Positions 1-9,519 of a DNA stretch of 42,608 nt are shown piece after piece (position 1 is the stretch's first letter; each line of letters opens with the position of its first letter). The DNA lies in contig PLGY01000062.1 in assembly GCA_003139855.1 (NCBI GenBank), forward strand, positions 27,012 to 69,619, given 5' to 3'. Made by a program: the position numbers and the translations under genes. This DNA comes from Candidatus Methanoflorens stordalenmirensis. GTDB lineage: Archaea > Halobacteriota > Bog-38 > Methanoflorentales > Methanoflorentaceae. Under the pieces are notes generated by a model that saw only the letters and a program-made list of their open reading frames with translations, was not told where the DNA came from and made no database searches.

Positions 1-1504
1 TGATCCCTTCGGGCAGCTCCTTGATCCGCTTTGCAAATTTCTGTGGCCATGATTCGATATCTAAGCCTTTTTGCGCAAAAAATGCGGCGGCCCACCTTTC
101 CAAGCCGATGCCTGAGCACCCGGACCACAGTTCTCCTTTTTGGGTTTTTACGTTGAAACCGCGCGGATATTTGTCTCCGTTTATACTTACATTTTGAAAC
201 TCAAGCCATTGGCTGTCCGTTCGCTCACCCCGGTACGGCAAGTATGCTTCATAGTCGGTCGTGCCTGCCGAACGGTCACCCGAAGTTTCAATGAGTCCTT
301 CTTGCGCCATAAACCATGGCGTAACACGCGCCATTCTCCATTCGAGATCCAATATATCGTTAAAAATGCGCGCGTAGCGCTTCTCAAGTTTGTGTGCTTC
401 TTCGTTGACTTGTTTAGGGCTGCCGACCCAGACGATTTCAATTCGATGAAACTCATCGACCCGTTCTATACCGTGGATGCCACCGCTTTCGTAGCGATGT
501 GACGTGCCAGATCGATCAAACACCTTAATCGGAAGCGACTCTAGGGAAATCGTTTCGCCCTGCAAAAATGGCCAAAACGACGGACACTGCGCGTAGCACA
601 TGCCCCCGATGGGGTCGCCAATCTTCTGTCTGATAAGCTCCACTGGAATCTCATTCGTAACTTTGTAGTAGTCTATAACATCTTCCCAGTATTCAGGGTC
701 GCGTGTTTTAGGACTGGAAACGTAGTAAATTTCCGGATAGATGCCGCGTGCATGTCCAGAACGTTTCCAGACCTCCCAAGGAACCATTTTTGGAAATATC
801 ATCTCAGCATAGCCGAGTCGCGCCAATATTTCCTTTTCGATGATTTCCTCAAACGTGTTGAAGACTTTTGTCACTTCAGGCCCGAATATCCATTGCCCCC
901 GGCTCACGCCGTGCTTAATCCACTGGCGCTCCTGCAGTTCAAGAGTTGGGTCGCGCCGAAAGTGACTGTCTTTTTGTGGACTTTCCCAGATCAGATCCCA
1001 GTTCTCAGCCTTCGTCCCGTAGAGTCGCTGCTTTATCTTCTCCTCGATGAGATTCACTATGCGGTCCGGGATTTTTTTCTCGATCTCTTGTTCGCCGACC
1101 GCGAGTTGCAACGTTAGCAGTTTATCTTCGTGTGATGCCTGTTTCACAAACGGCAGTTCAATACGCACAGGCGTTTCAACCTCGATCTTTATGGTGAACT
1201 CATTGATCTCATACCCTCTGACTCCGATCCGATATTTCGTTCCCATAGTCGCCCCTAGGGCTTTTTTAAAGCGTAAGAGCGCATCGTGCGCGCGGGTGTA
1301 CCTGCCGCTGACGATTCTAACGCACAGCTCGTTGCCGTGCGCGTGCCATTCGACTATTCTCGCTGCTTCATTGATCGAGTCACGCGGCACGCCTTTGATG
1401 AAAAGGGCGTTGTTAGCATCGTCAACCGCTTTCTGTAGTTCGGGATGCGCTTCTAATGGGAGATCGTCACTGAACTTAAGATGAGCTGTCAAATCAAACT
1501 CCAT
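1..1504 (-). CDS. serS: Type-2 (methanogen-type) seryl-tRNA synthetase, 3' end cut by window
   Basis: Charges tRNA-Ser with serine in the cytoplasm. The frame is open from the ATG at 1504 to the window edge (501 codons). Family length is roughly 500-515 residues, so only the last few residues are missing. Class II motifs are visible: the GGMCYAQCP segment (a cysteine expected to bind the active-site zinc of this family), motif 2 around HRYESGGIHGIERVDEFHR, and motif 3 / second zinc cysteine in ELWSGCSGIGLERWAAAFF. The unusual N-terminal domain and lack of the long coiled-coil arm separate it from bacterial-type SerRS. An AGGTG ribosome site lies 6-10 bases before the ATG. A TATA-like ACTATAAAG on the minus strand near 1680 would give a leader of about 150 bases. 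This rare enzyme type is known mainly from methanogens and relatives. Confidence 0.93.
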   Translation of the reverse strand, partial: MEFDLTAHLKFSDDLPLEAHPELQKAVDDANNALFIKGVPRDSINEAARIVEWHAHGNELCVRIVSGRYTRAHDALLRFKKALGATMGTKYRIGVRGYEINEFTIKIEVETPVRIELPFVKQASHEDKLLTLQLAVGEQEIEKKIPDRIVNLIEEKIKQRLYGTKAENWDLIWESPQKDSHFRRDPTLELQERQWIKHGVSRGQWIFGPEVTKVFNTFEEIIEKEILARLGYAEMIFPKMVPWEVWKRSGHARGIYPEIYYVSSPKTRDPEYWEDVIDYYKVTNEIPVELIRQKIGDPIGGMCYAQCPSFWPFLQGETISLESLPIKVFDRSGTSHRYESGGIHGIERVDEFHRIEIVWVGSPKQVNEEAHKLEKRYARIFNDILDLEWRMARVTPWFMAQEGLIETSGDRSAGTTDYEAYLPYRGERTDSQWLEFQNVSINGDKYPRGFNVKTQKGELWSGCSGIGLERWAAAFFAQKGLDIESWPQKFAKRIKELPEGI

Positions 1505-1981
1505 GTTGCGCACCTACCATTCTTTCTGCCAAAGTCGCGTGCGTACCGTTGCTGACTTTTTTCGTCTTGCACTCATTGTTCTCTGGATGTGCTACCTGCA
1601 GCAGTCGGGCACCGCAGCCGCGTCGCGAGTTAGCTCGCTCTGAAGTCCGAGTATGAAGTGCCAGTTCTTAACTGTAATGCTTTATAGTGATCCCGATGCT
1701 AGGTAACAACGCCCCTGTGGCGGTCAAGCCTAATTGCCGAGCGCTCTGCTTACTGTCGTGGTGAGAGTGCAAAGCTTTGAAAACGCAAGATACGACCGCT
1801 GCGGACGGCTTCGTTCGAGCCCCACACTGCAAAGCAATCGGGTGTCCGAGACGGATAGAACAAGCCACCAAAAATGTCGCGGTGGCAATCGCTTAAAAAG
1901 GTTTATATGCTTGCCAAGCTTACAAGCGTTAATTGTTGACAAGCCGAGGTATGAGCATCAAAACGTACGGAGGTCATCAAT
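1505..1981. other. Intergenic region, divergent promoters
   Basis: No convincing gene. It holds a minus-strand TATA-like element near 1680 for serS and a plus-strand TATA (TTTATAT, 1902-1908) for the GalT-like gene. A small inverted repeat GCCACC / GGTGGC (1864-1869 / 1881-1886) lies just upstream of that TATA and could be an operator; this is a guess. Short open frames here have no recognisable protein. Confidence 0.5.
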
Positions 1982-1984
1982 CTG
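1969..1984 (+). promoter_or_regulatory. Strong ribosome binding site before a CTG codon
   Basis: GGAGGT (1969-1974) is followed after 7 bases by CTG (1982-1984). The frame has a TGA stop at 1952-1954 and no ATG, GTG or TTG until 2150. The site therefore argues for initiation at CTG, or for a base error that replaced a normal start codon. Confidence 0.55.
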
Positions 1985-3016
1985 CGAGACCTATTCTCTA
2001 AGCGGTCGATCGAGTCAGAGCTGCGGAATCCGACCGAGGATTTTAACTTAGAGACGCAAGAAATTGAGTACCGAAAAGAGCTTCTCACCGGCCGCGCGTG
2101 TCGAATTAACGTCAAGCGATCTGAGAGAAAGAAACAAGCACAAACCGGCATGGGATACTCTGAGTTGATTGAGCTCTCTGCGAAGAACTGCTACTTCTGT
2201 CCCGCTAACATTAAGACGGCGACGCCAATGTTCCCGTCGAATCTAGTGCCCGAAGGCAGAATCAAAGTGGGAGAGACGACCGTATTCCCCAATCTATTCC
2301 CTTTTGCGAAGTATCACGCGGTCGCGACGGTCTCACGGGAGCATTTCCTTGGGATTGATGAGTTCACCTTAAAGCAGATACAGGATACAGTCAAAGCAAG
2401 CGTCAAGTACTTCGACTGCGTCAGATCAAAGGACCAGAAAGCCGTGTATCCAATTTTTAGTTGGAATTTCTTGCCGCCTGCTGGTGCGAGCGTGATTCAT
2501 TCTCACGTCCAACTCACTGTAGACGAGCGGCCAACTAACCTCGCTTGGTTGTACCTATCCGCCTGCAAAAGATATTATGCGAAACAAAAAGAGAATTATT
2601 GGATGCATCTGCTTGAAATTGAAAAAGCAGAAGGTGAACGGTTTCTAGGAGAGATTGGAGGCGTTTCCTGGATAACTAGCTATGTGCCCCTCGGCAATGA
2701 TGAAATATGTGGGGTATTCCACGATGTCTCATCGCTGTACGGCCTTGACGACATCAGTATCTCAGACTTGAGCAAGGGACTCAAACGGGTTTTTACAGCT
2801 TATACCTTGTACGGCGTTCACAGCTTCAATCTGAGCACATTTTCGGCGTCAAGTGAAGACGAGAGCTTCAGGCTTATCGTCAGGATTATCGCACGGCCAT
2901 ACCCCCAAAGCTACTACAACAATGACGCAGGCTACATGGAACGGCTTCACGAAGAAGTAATCGTCGAGTCTATGCCAGAAAAAGTGGCGTCTGACTTGAA
3001 AGAGTACTTTGGATAG
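1982..3016 (+). CDS. GalT-like HIT-superfamily nucleotidyltransferase
   Basis: Related to galactose-1-phosphate uridylyltransferase, which moves a UMP group between UDP-sugar and sugar 1-phosphate. The first ATG in frame is at 2150, but the 56 codons before it look coding: KELLTGRACRINVKRSERK matches the N-terminal (R.DPLTGR...) segment of GalT proteins. The proposed start is CTG at 1982 with GGAGGT 7 bases upstream, giving 344 residues. Visible motifs are CYFCP (about residues 70-74, the zinc CxxC) and HSHVQ (about 173-177), the HxHxQ site whose middle histidine carries the uridylyl group in true GalT. The downstream CBS-ParB gene and GT4 gene are on the other strand. The real substrate cannot be told from sequence. 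Family assignment is sure; the start is not. Confidence 0.8.
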   Translation: MRDLFSKRSIESELRNPTEDFNLETQEIEYRKELLTGRACRINVKRSERKKQAQTGMGYSELIELSAKNCYFCPANIKTATPMFPSNLVPEGRIKVGETTVFPNLFPFAKYHAVATVSREHFLGIDEFTLKQIQDTVKASVKYFDCVRSKDQKAVYPIFSWNFLPPAGASVIHSHVQLTVDERPTNLAWLYLSACKRYYAKQKENYWMHLLEIEKAEGERFLGEIGGVSWITSYVPLGNDEICGVFHDVSSLYGLDDISISDLSKGLKRVFTAYTLYGVHSFNLSTFSASSEDESFRLIVRIIARPYPQSYYNNDAGYMERLHEEVIVESMPEKVASDLKEYFG

Positions 3017-3017
3017 G

Positions 3018-3734
3018 TTACTCCCTAGTGATGACAATCATGTCGTCTAAGGATTTTAATCCGAGCTTTTCAGACGATTTCACGATGCCTAGGTCCCCTT
3101 CTATGTAGAAAGCTGGGATCTCTTTCATTCCACGCTTGTGAGCGAGAAATGCGCGGTGATGCCCATCGACGATGTGGTAGCAGCGACCCTTTTTTGCTAC
3201 TACAATGGGGTACACCACACCTCGTTCGAACTGCTGTTCTCGCAGCAGCAGCTCTCCGGGATCTAAGAGTTTTTGAGTTGGGATCAGAGATTCAACCCCC
3301 ACTCGCGTATGTCCTATCCTGACACCCGGGTGCAGCGTTTGAAAAAACGTGAAAATACGCTCAACATTCTCAGAAATGATGTTCTCGATGCTCGCGCGCA
3401 GCATGTCCGTGGCTGTGACGATTCCGATGACGCGCTCACCTTCGATGATGGGCAGATGGTGAATGTGGTTGTAAGCCATCACGCCGGCAACGCTGACAAT
3501 ATCATCATCCGGTCTTGCGGACACCGGGTTCGTCGTCATAAGCTCCGCAATTTTCTGACGGTGTTTCGCCAGAACGAGATCCGCGCTTGTGACCATGCCT
3601 ACTAGTTTCCCATCTGAGACGACGGGAAAACCTTGGTGGCCGGTTTTTGCAATGAGAGCCAACGCTTCAGCAACCGTGGCATTTGGGTGTAAAGGGATAA
3701 CTGGAGCGGAAATGTACTCTTTGACGTTGACCAA
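3018..3734 (-). CDS. Two CBS domains fused to a ParB-like domain
   Basis: 238 residues. Two CBS repeats (about 5-58 and 65-118, each with a GxVT-type ending such as LVGMVTSADL and VIGIVTATDM) should bind an adenosyl nucleotide and act as a sensor. The C-terminal half (about 140-238) resembles the ParB/sulfiredoxin fold, with YHIVDGHHRAFLAHKRG matching the DGxHR motif of ParB-type CTPase/nuclease domains. The best start is TTG at 3734 with GGGAGG about 11 bases upstream; there is no ATG nearby. It lies 74 bases downstream of the GT4 gene and is probably co-transcribed. Proteins of this layout occur in methanogens but I know of no settled function. Confidence 0.75.
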   Translation of the reverse strand: MVNVKEYISAPVIPLHPNATVAEALALIAKTGHQGFPVVSDGKLVGMVTSADLVLAKHRQKIAELMTTNPVSARPDDDIVSVAGVMAYNHIHHLPIIEGERVIGIVTATDMLRASIENIISENVERIFTFFQTLHPGVRIGHTRVGVESLIPTQKLLDPGELLLREQQFERGVVYPIVVAKKGRCYHIVDGHHRAFLAHKRGMKEIPAFYIEGDLGIVKSSEKLGLKSLDDMIVITRE

Positions 3735-3808
3735 TTCGATTGGTGCCTCCCAAAACTTGCGAGTTGGATCTGCCAGCCTTTCTTCTGCGCCGTAACCTGA
3801 GAAACGGT

Positions 3809-4984
3809 CTAGATAGTCTGATTGACTCGCACCTTTGTACCGTACGTCACGCGGTCAATTGCGTTCTCGTAAACTAGCGTGTGCTTCCGAGCGACGTTCT
3901 CCCAGACGATATGGTTTGCCACATAGCCTTTTGCGTGTTCGCTGTACGTTTCGAGCATTAAGTCGCTTGTTAGCAGTATTGTGATGGCTTTTCGCAGTTC
4001 GTCAAGATCGTCTACTGGGACTGCTATTCCCGCACCACTCGCCTCAATCTCTGCCTTCAGGCCCTCAAGTGACGAGACGATTGCGGGTTTGTTGAGTGCA
4101 AAAGAGTGTGCGAGATTGCCGCTTTGTGATGCGTGCTTGTAAGGGAGGACGACGAAATCTGATGCCGAAATAATGCTATCATAGGTATCAGGGTCAAAAG
4201 CGCCTAGTATCGTCTTGATGTTGTCTTTTGCGGGGGACTCTTCAATTTTGCGCAGTAATTGTTCTTTGTACTTGATTCCTGTAATCGAACCTGGTCGAGC
4301 GTCGCCGGCGATCAGTAGTATCGCAGCCGTGCCCGCTTCGCGAATGACTTCCGGCCAAATCTCGATTACGTCCTCGAACCGTTTGTTTGGTTCAAACCAT
4401 CCTATACAAAGTGCGACCTTCTTGCCAGCAAGACCGAAGCGTTCTTTTGCAAGAGGATCGGGTACGACTTCTTTGGCGCCGTGCGATATGACGTGCACGT
4501 TGTGCGGGATCCAGTCAAGATTGTAGGGCAGAAATAGCTTTTGAACTTCGGCGTGGACGATTGCAGAGTCTAGCAGTCGCAGACTAACGTCCGTAAATAT
4601 CGCCTCGGGGCGATCAAGAGATGTATAAATGGAGTGATAGGTCATCACGGAGGGGGTCTTCTCCAACTTAAGTCGAAAAAGGAGCGGAAGGATTCGGCCT
4701 CCGTAGTCGCCGTGCGTTAAATAAAGTCCATACTCGTGCTGAATATGGACCACATCCGGCTTGATTTGCTCCAATGTAGCATGAACTTTCTCGTCCCATC
4801 CGGGGTCGTTAGTGTCGATAACGGGATAAACGCCCTCTTCGCGATGTCCGCCATAGTCCTCGTCTGTGTGACAAATTATGTCTACGTGGTGGCCATTCTT
4901 TCGCAAGGCGCCGACGAGTTCCGAGCTGTAGGTAGCGATGCCGCAGTGTCGCGGCGACCAGCTTGTTACCATGACTATGTTCAT
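3809..4984 (-). CDS. GT4-family glycosyltransferase
   Basis: 391 residues, GT-B fold. The N-terminal domain starts MNIVMVTSWSPRHCGIATYS and holds IQHEYGLY. The C-terminal donor-binding domain has IGWFEPNKRFEDVIE, a DFVVLPY segment and the usual late acidic / PAIVSSLEG region. No membrane segment or signal peptide. It transfers a sugar from a nucleotide-sugar to an unknown acceptor (glycan, lipid or S-layer precursor). It shares the CGIAT and IQHEYGLY motifs with the GT4 gene at 27777, so the two are one subfamily. GGAGAAACGG precedes the ATG. It is divergent from the nucleotidyltransferase-cupin gene and upstream of the CBS-ParB gene, which fits a sugar-handling cluster. Confidence 0.85.
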   Translation of the reverse strand: MNIVMVTSWSPRHCGIATYSSELVGALRKNGHHVDIICHTDEDYGGHREEGVYPVIDTNDPGWDEKVHATLEQIKPDVVHIQHEYGLYLTHGDYGGRILPLLFRLKLEKTPSVMTYHSIYTSLDRPEAIFTDVSLRLLDSAIVHAEVQKLFLPYNLDWIPHNVHVISHGAKEVVPDPLAKERFGLAGKKVALCIGWFEPNKRFEDVIEIWPEVIREAGTAAILLIAGDARPGSITGIKYKEQLLRKIEESPAKDNIKTILGAFDPDTYDSIISASDFVVLPYKHASQSGNLAHSFALNKPAIVSSLEGLKAEIEASGAGIAVPVDDLDELRKAITILLTSDLMLETYSEHAKGYVANHIVWENVARKHTLVYENAIDRVTYGTKVRVNQTI

Positions 4985-5161
4985 TTACCGTTTCTCCATG
5001 ACAAATGACGGAGTGCAGACGCCATTTTTACGCTCACAGTGCGTATTTAGGCAGCTCCTTAATAAAATTTCGGTTAGCTACTAAAAGAAGCGGGGCGCAA
5101 AAGCCTGAGGCCGCCAAAAAAAGCCATATACATCATTGCCCATCATTCTAGTGGGATTGTT

Positions 5162-6124
5162 ATGAAAGCACTGATCTTGTGTGACGGTTACGGAAAAAAG
5201 CAAAGCGTCTCCGAGGGTAGCTCAAACGCGCTAATTTCTTTGAAAGAGGGATTTGCGGTAATCGACAAGCTGCTGCTCGAGCTCGCCACTGTTGGACTAC
5301 GCGAAGCAGTTCTTCTGACCAGCGTTTCTTTTTCCTCGTTGCAGGATGCACTCGGAAGCGAGCGCAAAGGCGTCAAACTCAGCTACGAGCAGACCACCAG
5401 GACGTTCAAAAACATTGCATCCGCACTCGGCAAGATGGATGACGATGTCCTCGTTATAGATTGCGGCATTGTTACTGACATCAACTTAAAAAAGATGATT
5501 ATGAAGTTCAGTCACACGACGGCACCTGTACTCATCTATGCTGCTACCGGCGCAGAGTCGCACGGCACCACTAACCGGGTGTCTGGAGCTTTGTTTGACT
5601 GGGAGTCTCGTGCGGTTTATGGCGGGATCTTCTGTGTCCGAAAAGGGTATGATTTCGGTCAATTTGTGCTCGGAGACGAACTAGAAGAGGTGCTCCCCCT
5701 GCTGGAGGATCTCGGGCAGCTTGACGTGTACGAAGAGGCGAACTTCTGGGGTACTTTTTACACTGAAGACGGGAAAAAAAGGATTCTCGCAGAGTTTCAC
5801 AATAAAACGGCAAAGCCGTGGGGATATGAGAAGGTTCAGATAATTACTGAGCTCTACTTGCTCAAAGAGCTATATATTCGCGAAGGTTACCAATCGTCAT
5901 ATCACTACCATAAAAACAAAGACGAGACCATGCTCATCGTGCGGGGCGCCGGCTATATTGAATTTGACGATCGTAGAGAGTACTTCGAAGTGGGAGACAC
6001 GATCCACATAAAACCTTACGAAAAGCATACCATCGTCGCAAGCACGGACACGGTTCTGTATGAAGCTTCCACGCCATTTCTAGAAGACACGACACGCGTG
6101 AAAGACTTTTATCCTGTTAGGTAG
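5162..6124 (+). CDS. Degenerate sugar nucleotidyltransferase fused to a cupin
   Basis: 320 residues. Residues about 1-200 resemble sugar-1-phosphate nucleotidyltransferases, but the canonical LAGGxGxRL nucleotide loop is replaced by LCDGYGKKQ. The C-terminal 115 residues form a cupin like the mannose-6-phosphate isomerase type: KPWGYEKV, then YHYHKNKDETMLIVRGAGY (HxH...E metal ligands), and GDTIHIKPYEKHTIVA (second His). This is the domain order of bifunctional mannose-1-phosphate guanylyltransferase / mannose-6-phosphate isomerases, with both parts shorter than usual. The isomerase-like cupin may be active; the transferase half is doubtful. A TATA-like CCATATACAT near 5122 lies about 40 bases before the ATG. 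The 3' end overlaps the convergent regulator gene by 8 bases. Confidence 0.72.
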   Translation: MKALILCDGYGKKQSVSEGSSNALISLKEGFAVIDKLLLELATVGLREAVLLTSVSFSSLQDALGSERKGVKLSYEQTTRTFKNIASALGKMDDDVLVIDCGIVTDINLKKMIMKFSHTTAPVLIYAATGAESHGTTNRVSGALFDWESRAVYGGIFCVRKGYDFGQFVLGDELEEVLPLLEDLGQLDVYEEANFWGTFYTEDGKKRILAEFHNKTAKPWGYEKVQIITELYLLKELYIREGYQSSYHYHKNKDETMLIVRGAGYIEFDDRREYFEVGDTIHIKPYEKHTIVASTDTVLYEASTPFLEDTTRVKDFYPVR

Positions 6125-6686
6125 TGGTCGCTTGTGGCATCCGTTTCATCTCGATTTCTCTTTTTACCTTGTTAAGCGTTCTTCCCAGCGAGTCAACTTT
6201 CGTACGAAGAGGGCTGTGTGGTTGTGTTTCCAAAAGAAGCCGGATCGAGTTGAGTTCGCGATAATAAGGCCCGAGTCTTCTGTTAAAGTGAATAGCCTCA
6301 TCTCGGCTAATATTGTTTCCTGCATCAAGATCTTTTTGAATCGCTTCGACTTTACGGATTACGTTGTTAATCTTTTGATTTATGTGCCCCGCGTCGTTCT
6401 TCATCGGCGCTTCGTTAACGCCGAGGCTAAGCACCAGCTCATTGAGTGAATCGGCGACAATTCTGCCGTGATCGGTGAGTTCCACGTATTTGACCCTGCC
6501 GACTTTCTCTGATCGTAACAAGCCAAGCTTCTCCATGCCCCCAAGCGTTTTGACGGCGTGCGGGTACGTGCAGTTGCATTCCTTGGCCAGAACGGACACG
6601 TAAGTTCGATCGTACGTTCTGATCGTGAGCAGCAGTGACGAGGGCATTTTGTGTAAGAAGACGCCAGCAAGCTCATTCGCGGCCAT
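6117..6686 (-). CDS. Winged-helix transcription regulator
   Basis: 189 residues. Residues about 15-85 form a winged helix of the MarR/ArnR-like type: TYVSVLAKECNCTYPHAVKT is the helix-turn-helix, followed by MEKLGLLRSEKVGRVKYVEL as the wing. The rest (about 95-185) is charged, helical and probably a dimerising or effector part rich in Lys, Arg and Glu. It likely regulates local genes, but the target is unknown. No ribosome site precedes the ATG; a strong TATA box lies 28 bases upstream, so the mRNA is probably leaderless. Confidence 0.75.
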   Translation of the reverse strand: MAANELAGVFLHKMPSSLLLTIRTYDRTYVSVLAKECNCTYPHAVKTLGGMEKLGLLRSEKVGRVKYVELTDHGRIVADSLNELVLSLGVNEAPMKNDAGHINQKINNVIRKVEAIQKDLDAGNNISRDEAIHFNRRLGPYYRELNSIRLLLETQPHSPLRTKVDSLGRTLNKVKREIEMKRMPQATTT

Positions 6687-6708
6687 TGCTTTTTTTTGGG
6701 AGCTAATG

Positions 6709-6718
6709 CTATATAAAG
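6709..6718 (-). promoter_or_regulatory. TATA box of the winged-helix gene (leaderless)
   Basis: On the minus strand the sequence reads CTTTATATAG, centred about 28 bases before the ATG at 6686. Archaeal transcription starts 25-30 bases after the TATA centre, so the transcript should begin at or next to the ATG. Confidence 0.65.
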
Positions 6719-6723
6719 CCGTA

Positions 6724-8092
<1,369 letters not shown>

Positions 8093-8190
8093 TCAACATG
8101 TTTATCGCGGGGCTACATGTAAATAGACCTTGGGCGAGCAGCATTCTTAGAGGGTGCACATTTGAGCTCCTCTTACGTCTGAATGATCTG

Positions 8191-8229
8191 AAAAGACCCG
8201 AACCTGGCCAATTGACGTTCAGATCCGGG
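8191..8229 (-). terminator. Terminator-like hairpin after Fae-Hps
   Basis: Reading the minus strand, CCCGGATCTG (8229-8220) can pair with CAGGTTCGGG (8206-8197) through 10 pairs including two G-U, with a 13-base loop, followed by TCTTTT. It lies 29 bases past the Fae-Hps stop and before tpiA. Confidence 0.5.
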
Positions 8230-8257
8230 CTTAGTGACAAATGCGGCGTTGCTTAGC

Positions 8258-9427
8258 CTAGAAGTCAGTCTTTACCCGGTACTGATCGATATCGCTCTGT
8301 TTCAGTCCTTCGAGAAACACTCGCGCAGCGCCTTCTACATCTCGCGCAGCTGTAATAGCGCGGCCTACGACCAGGATGTTGGCGCCCGACTTTAGCGCCT
8401 CCTCGATATTACCTTGTCGTATCCCCCCCGCCACTGCAACGAGCTTGGTGTACTTCGTTACGTGAGAGATGTTCCCCCACCCGTGTGCTAAGTCCTCGGT
8501 GTCGATTGCCCTGTGGAGTTCTACGATATCTGGCTTATTTTTGAGCGCCGCTAGGACGCTTTCCGGCCTATCAACGTTCAACATGTCAACAATAACGTAG
8601 ATCCCGGTCTTATTTGCCTCTTCGATTGCTTTGTCTATGGTTGACGTGGAGGCTAGTCCAGAGACCACAACGGCGTCAGCCGCCTCGTCTGCAGCCAAAC
8701 GCGCTTCGAGGTTTCCGGTATCGAGAGTTTTGAGGTCGGCTACGATGAAGGCGCTCGGCCGCGCCTTTCGCATCTCTCGAATGACTCCCAATCCATAGCG
8801 TTTGATAAGAGGTGTGCCCGCTTCAAGGATGATATGGTCGCTTTTCGGAAGCTGGTCCAAAACGGTGAGCACAGAACTCAACTCTGTTAAGTCGAATGCG
8901 ACTTGAAGGTACGGCGGATCCCAAAGCCGAGTAACTTTGAATCCCATAACGGGGTGGAGCGATCGGTCTTTTTCATACAGAACCTTGTCCACAGATGGAA
9001 AGTCGCTCAAAGCTCTTCTCAGCGCTAGTTTCGTAGCGCCGTAGTTGTAGCGGTAAATCTTCTCGTAGTCTCTTGCGTCGGGGTGAACGTATACGGATAT
9101 GACTAGTACGCACTGCTCACACACTTCCTTTGCAACGACCCCATCTTCTACGGCGTCTGCGACTGCTTTCGCAACCGCGGCTTGAGCCGGGCCGAAGACC
9201 CGCGCTGCTTGTTCTAAGTCTTGTATCGTCACTTTGGGGACGATGAGCGTTGCAGGCTTTGTGAGCAAATTAGGTCTAATTACAGCCAGAAGGGGGGTAT
9301 GCCCCTGAGAAAGATGTGTCAATCCGCTAGCAAATGCTTGCCCCACTGGGCCATTCTTATCCCCAACCAAGAGGTCAATGTGGGCCAGTTCAGGACCGGT
9401 GCCGATCAAAGCTTCGCCTACGTGCAA
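8258..9427 (-). CDS. fae-hps: Bifunctional formaldehyde-activating enzyme / 3-hexulose-6-phosphate synthase
   Basis: The N-terminal Fae domain (about 1-165) joins formaldehyde to tetrahydromethanopterin. The C-terminal Hps domain (about 170-389) condenses formaldehyde with ribulose 5-phosphate or runs in reverse to make pentose phosphate. Fae signatures: VGEALIGTG, AHIDLLVG with the catalytic-type His at residue 16, NLLTKPATLIVPKVTI, and FGPAQAAVAKAVADAVEDG. Hps signature: VADLKTLDTGN (DxKxxD). The frame is open 110 codons further upstream, but that part is unlike Fae. TTG at 9427 with GAGG 8 bases upstream gives 389 residues, the usual Fae-Hps length. The upstream open frame overlaps the end of the GT4 gene in another frame and is an artefact. 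Confidence 0.93.
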   Translation of the reverse strand: MHVGEALIGTGPELAHIDLLVGDKNGPVGQAFASGLTHLSQGHTPLLAVIRPNLLTKPATLIVPKVTIQDLEQAARVFGPAQAAVAKAVADAVEDGVVAKEVCEQCVLVISVYVHPDARDYEKIYRYNYGATKLALRRALSDFPSVDKVLYEKDRSLHPVMGFKVTRLWDPPYLQVAFDLTELSSVLTVLDQLPKSDHIILEAGTPLIKRYGLGVIREMRKARPSAFIVADLKTLDTGNLEARLAADEAADAVVVSGLASTSTIDKAIEEANKTGIYVIVDMLNVDRPESVLAALKNKPDIVELHRAIDTEDLAHGWGNISHVTKYTKLVAVAGGIRQGNIEEALKSGANILVVGRAITAARDVEGAARVFLEGLKQSDIDQYRVKTDF

Positions 9428-9519
9428 TTTGGATTCCTCTGCTTTTTTAACACGATTAGTACTAGGTATTTGGTCTATATAGCTTTCCTTTTGGCGCTGC
9501 ACTCCAAAAGTATGCAGAA

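Noticed and set aside
140..1484. Plus-strand open frames of 110-145 codons
   Set aside because: They are shadows of the seryl-tRNA synthetase gene on the other strand, which has clear class II motifs.
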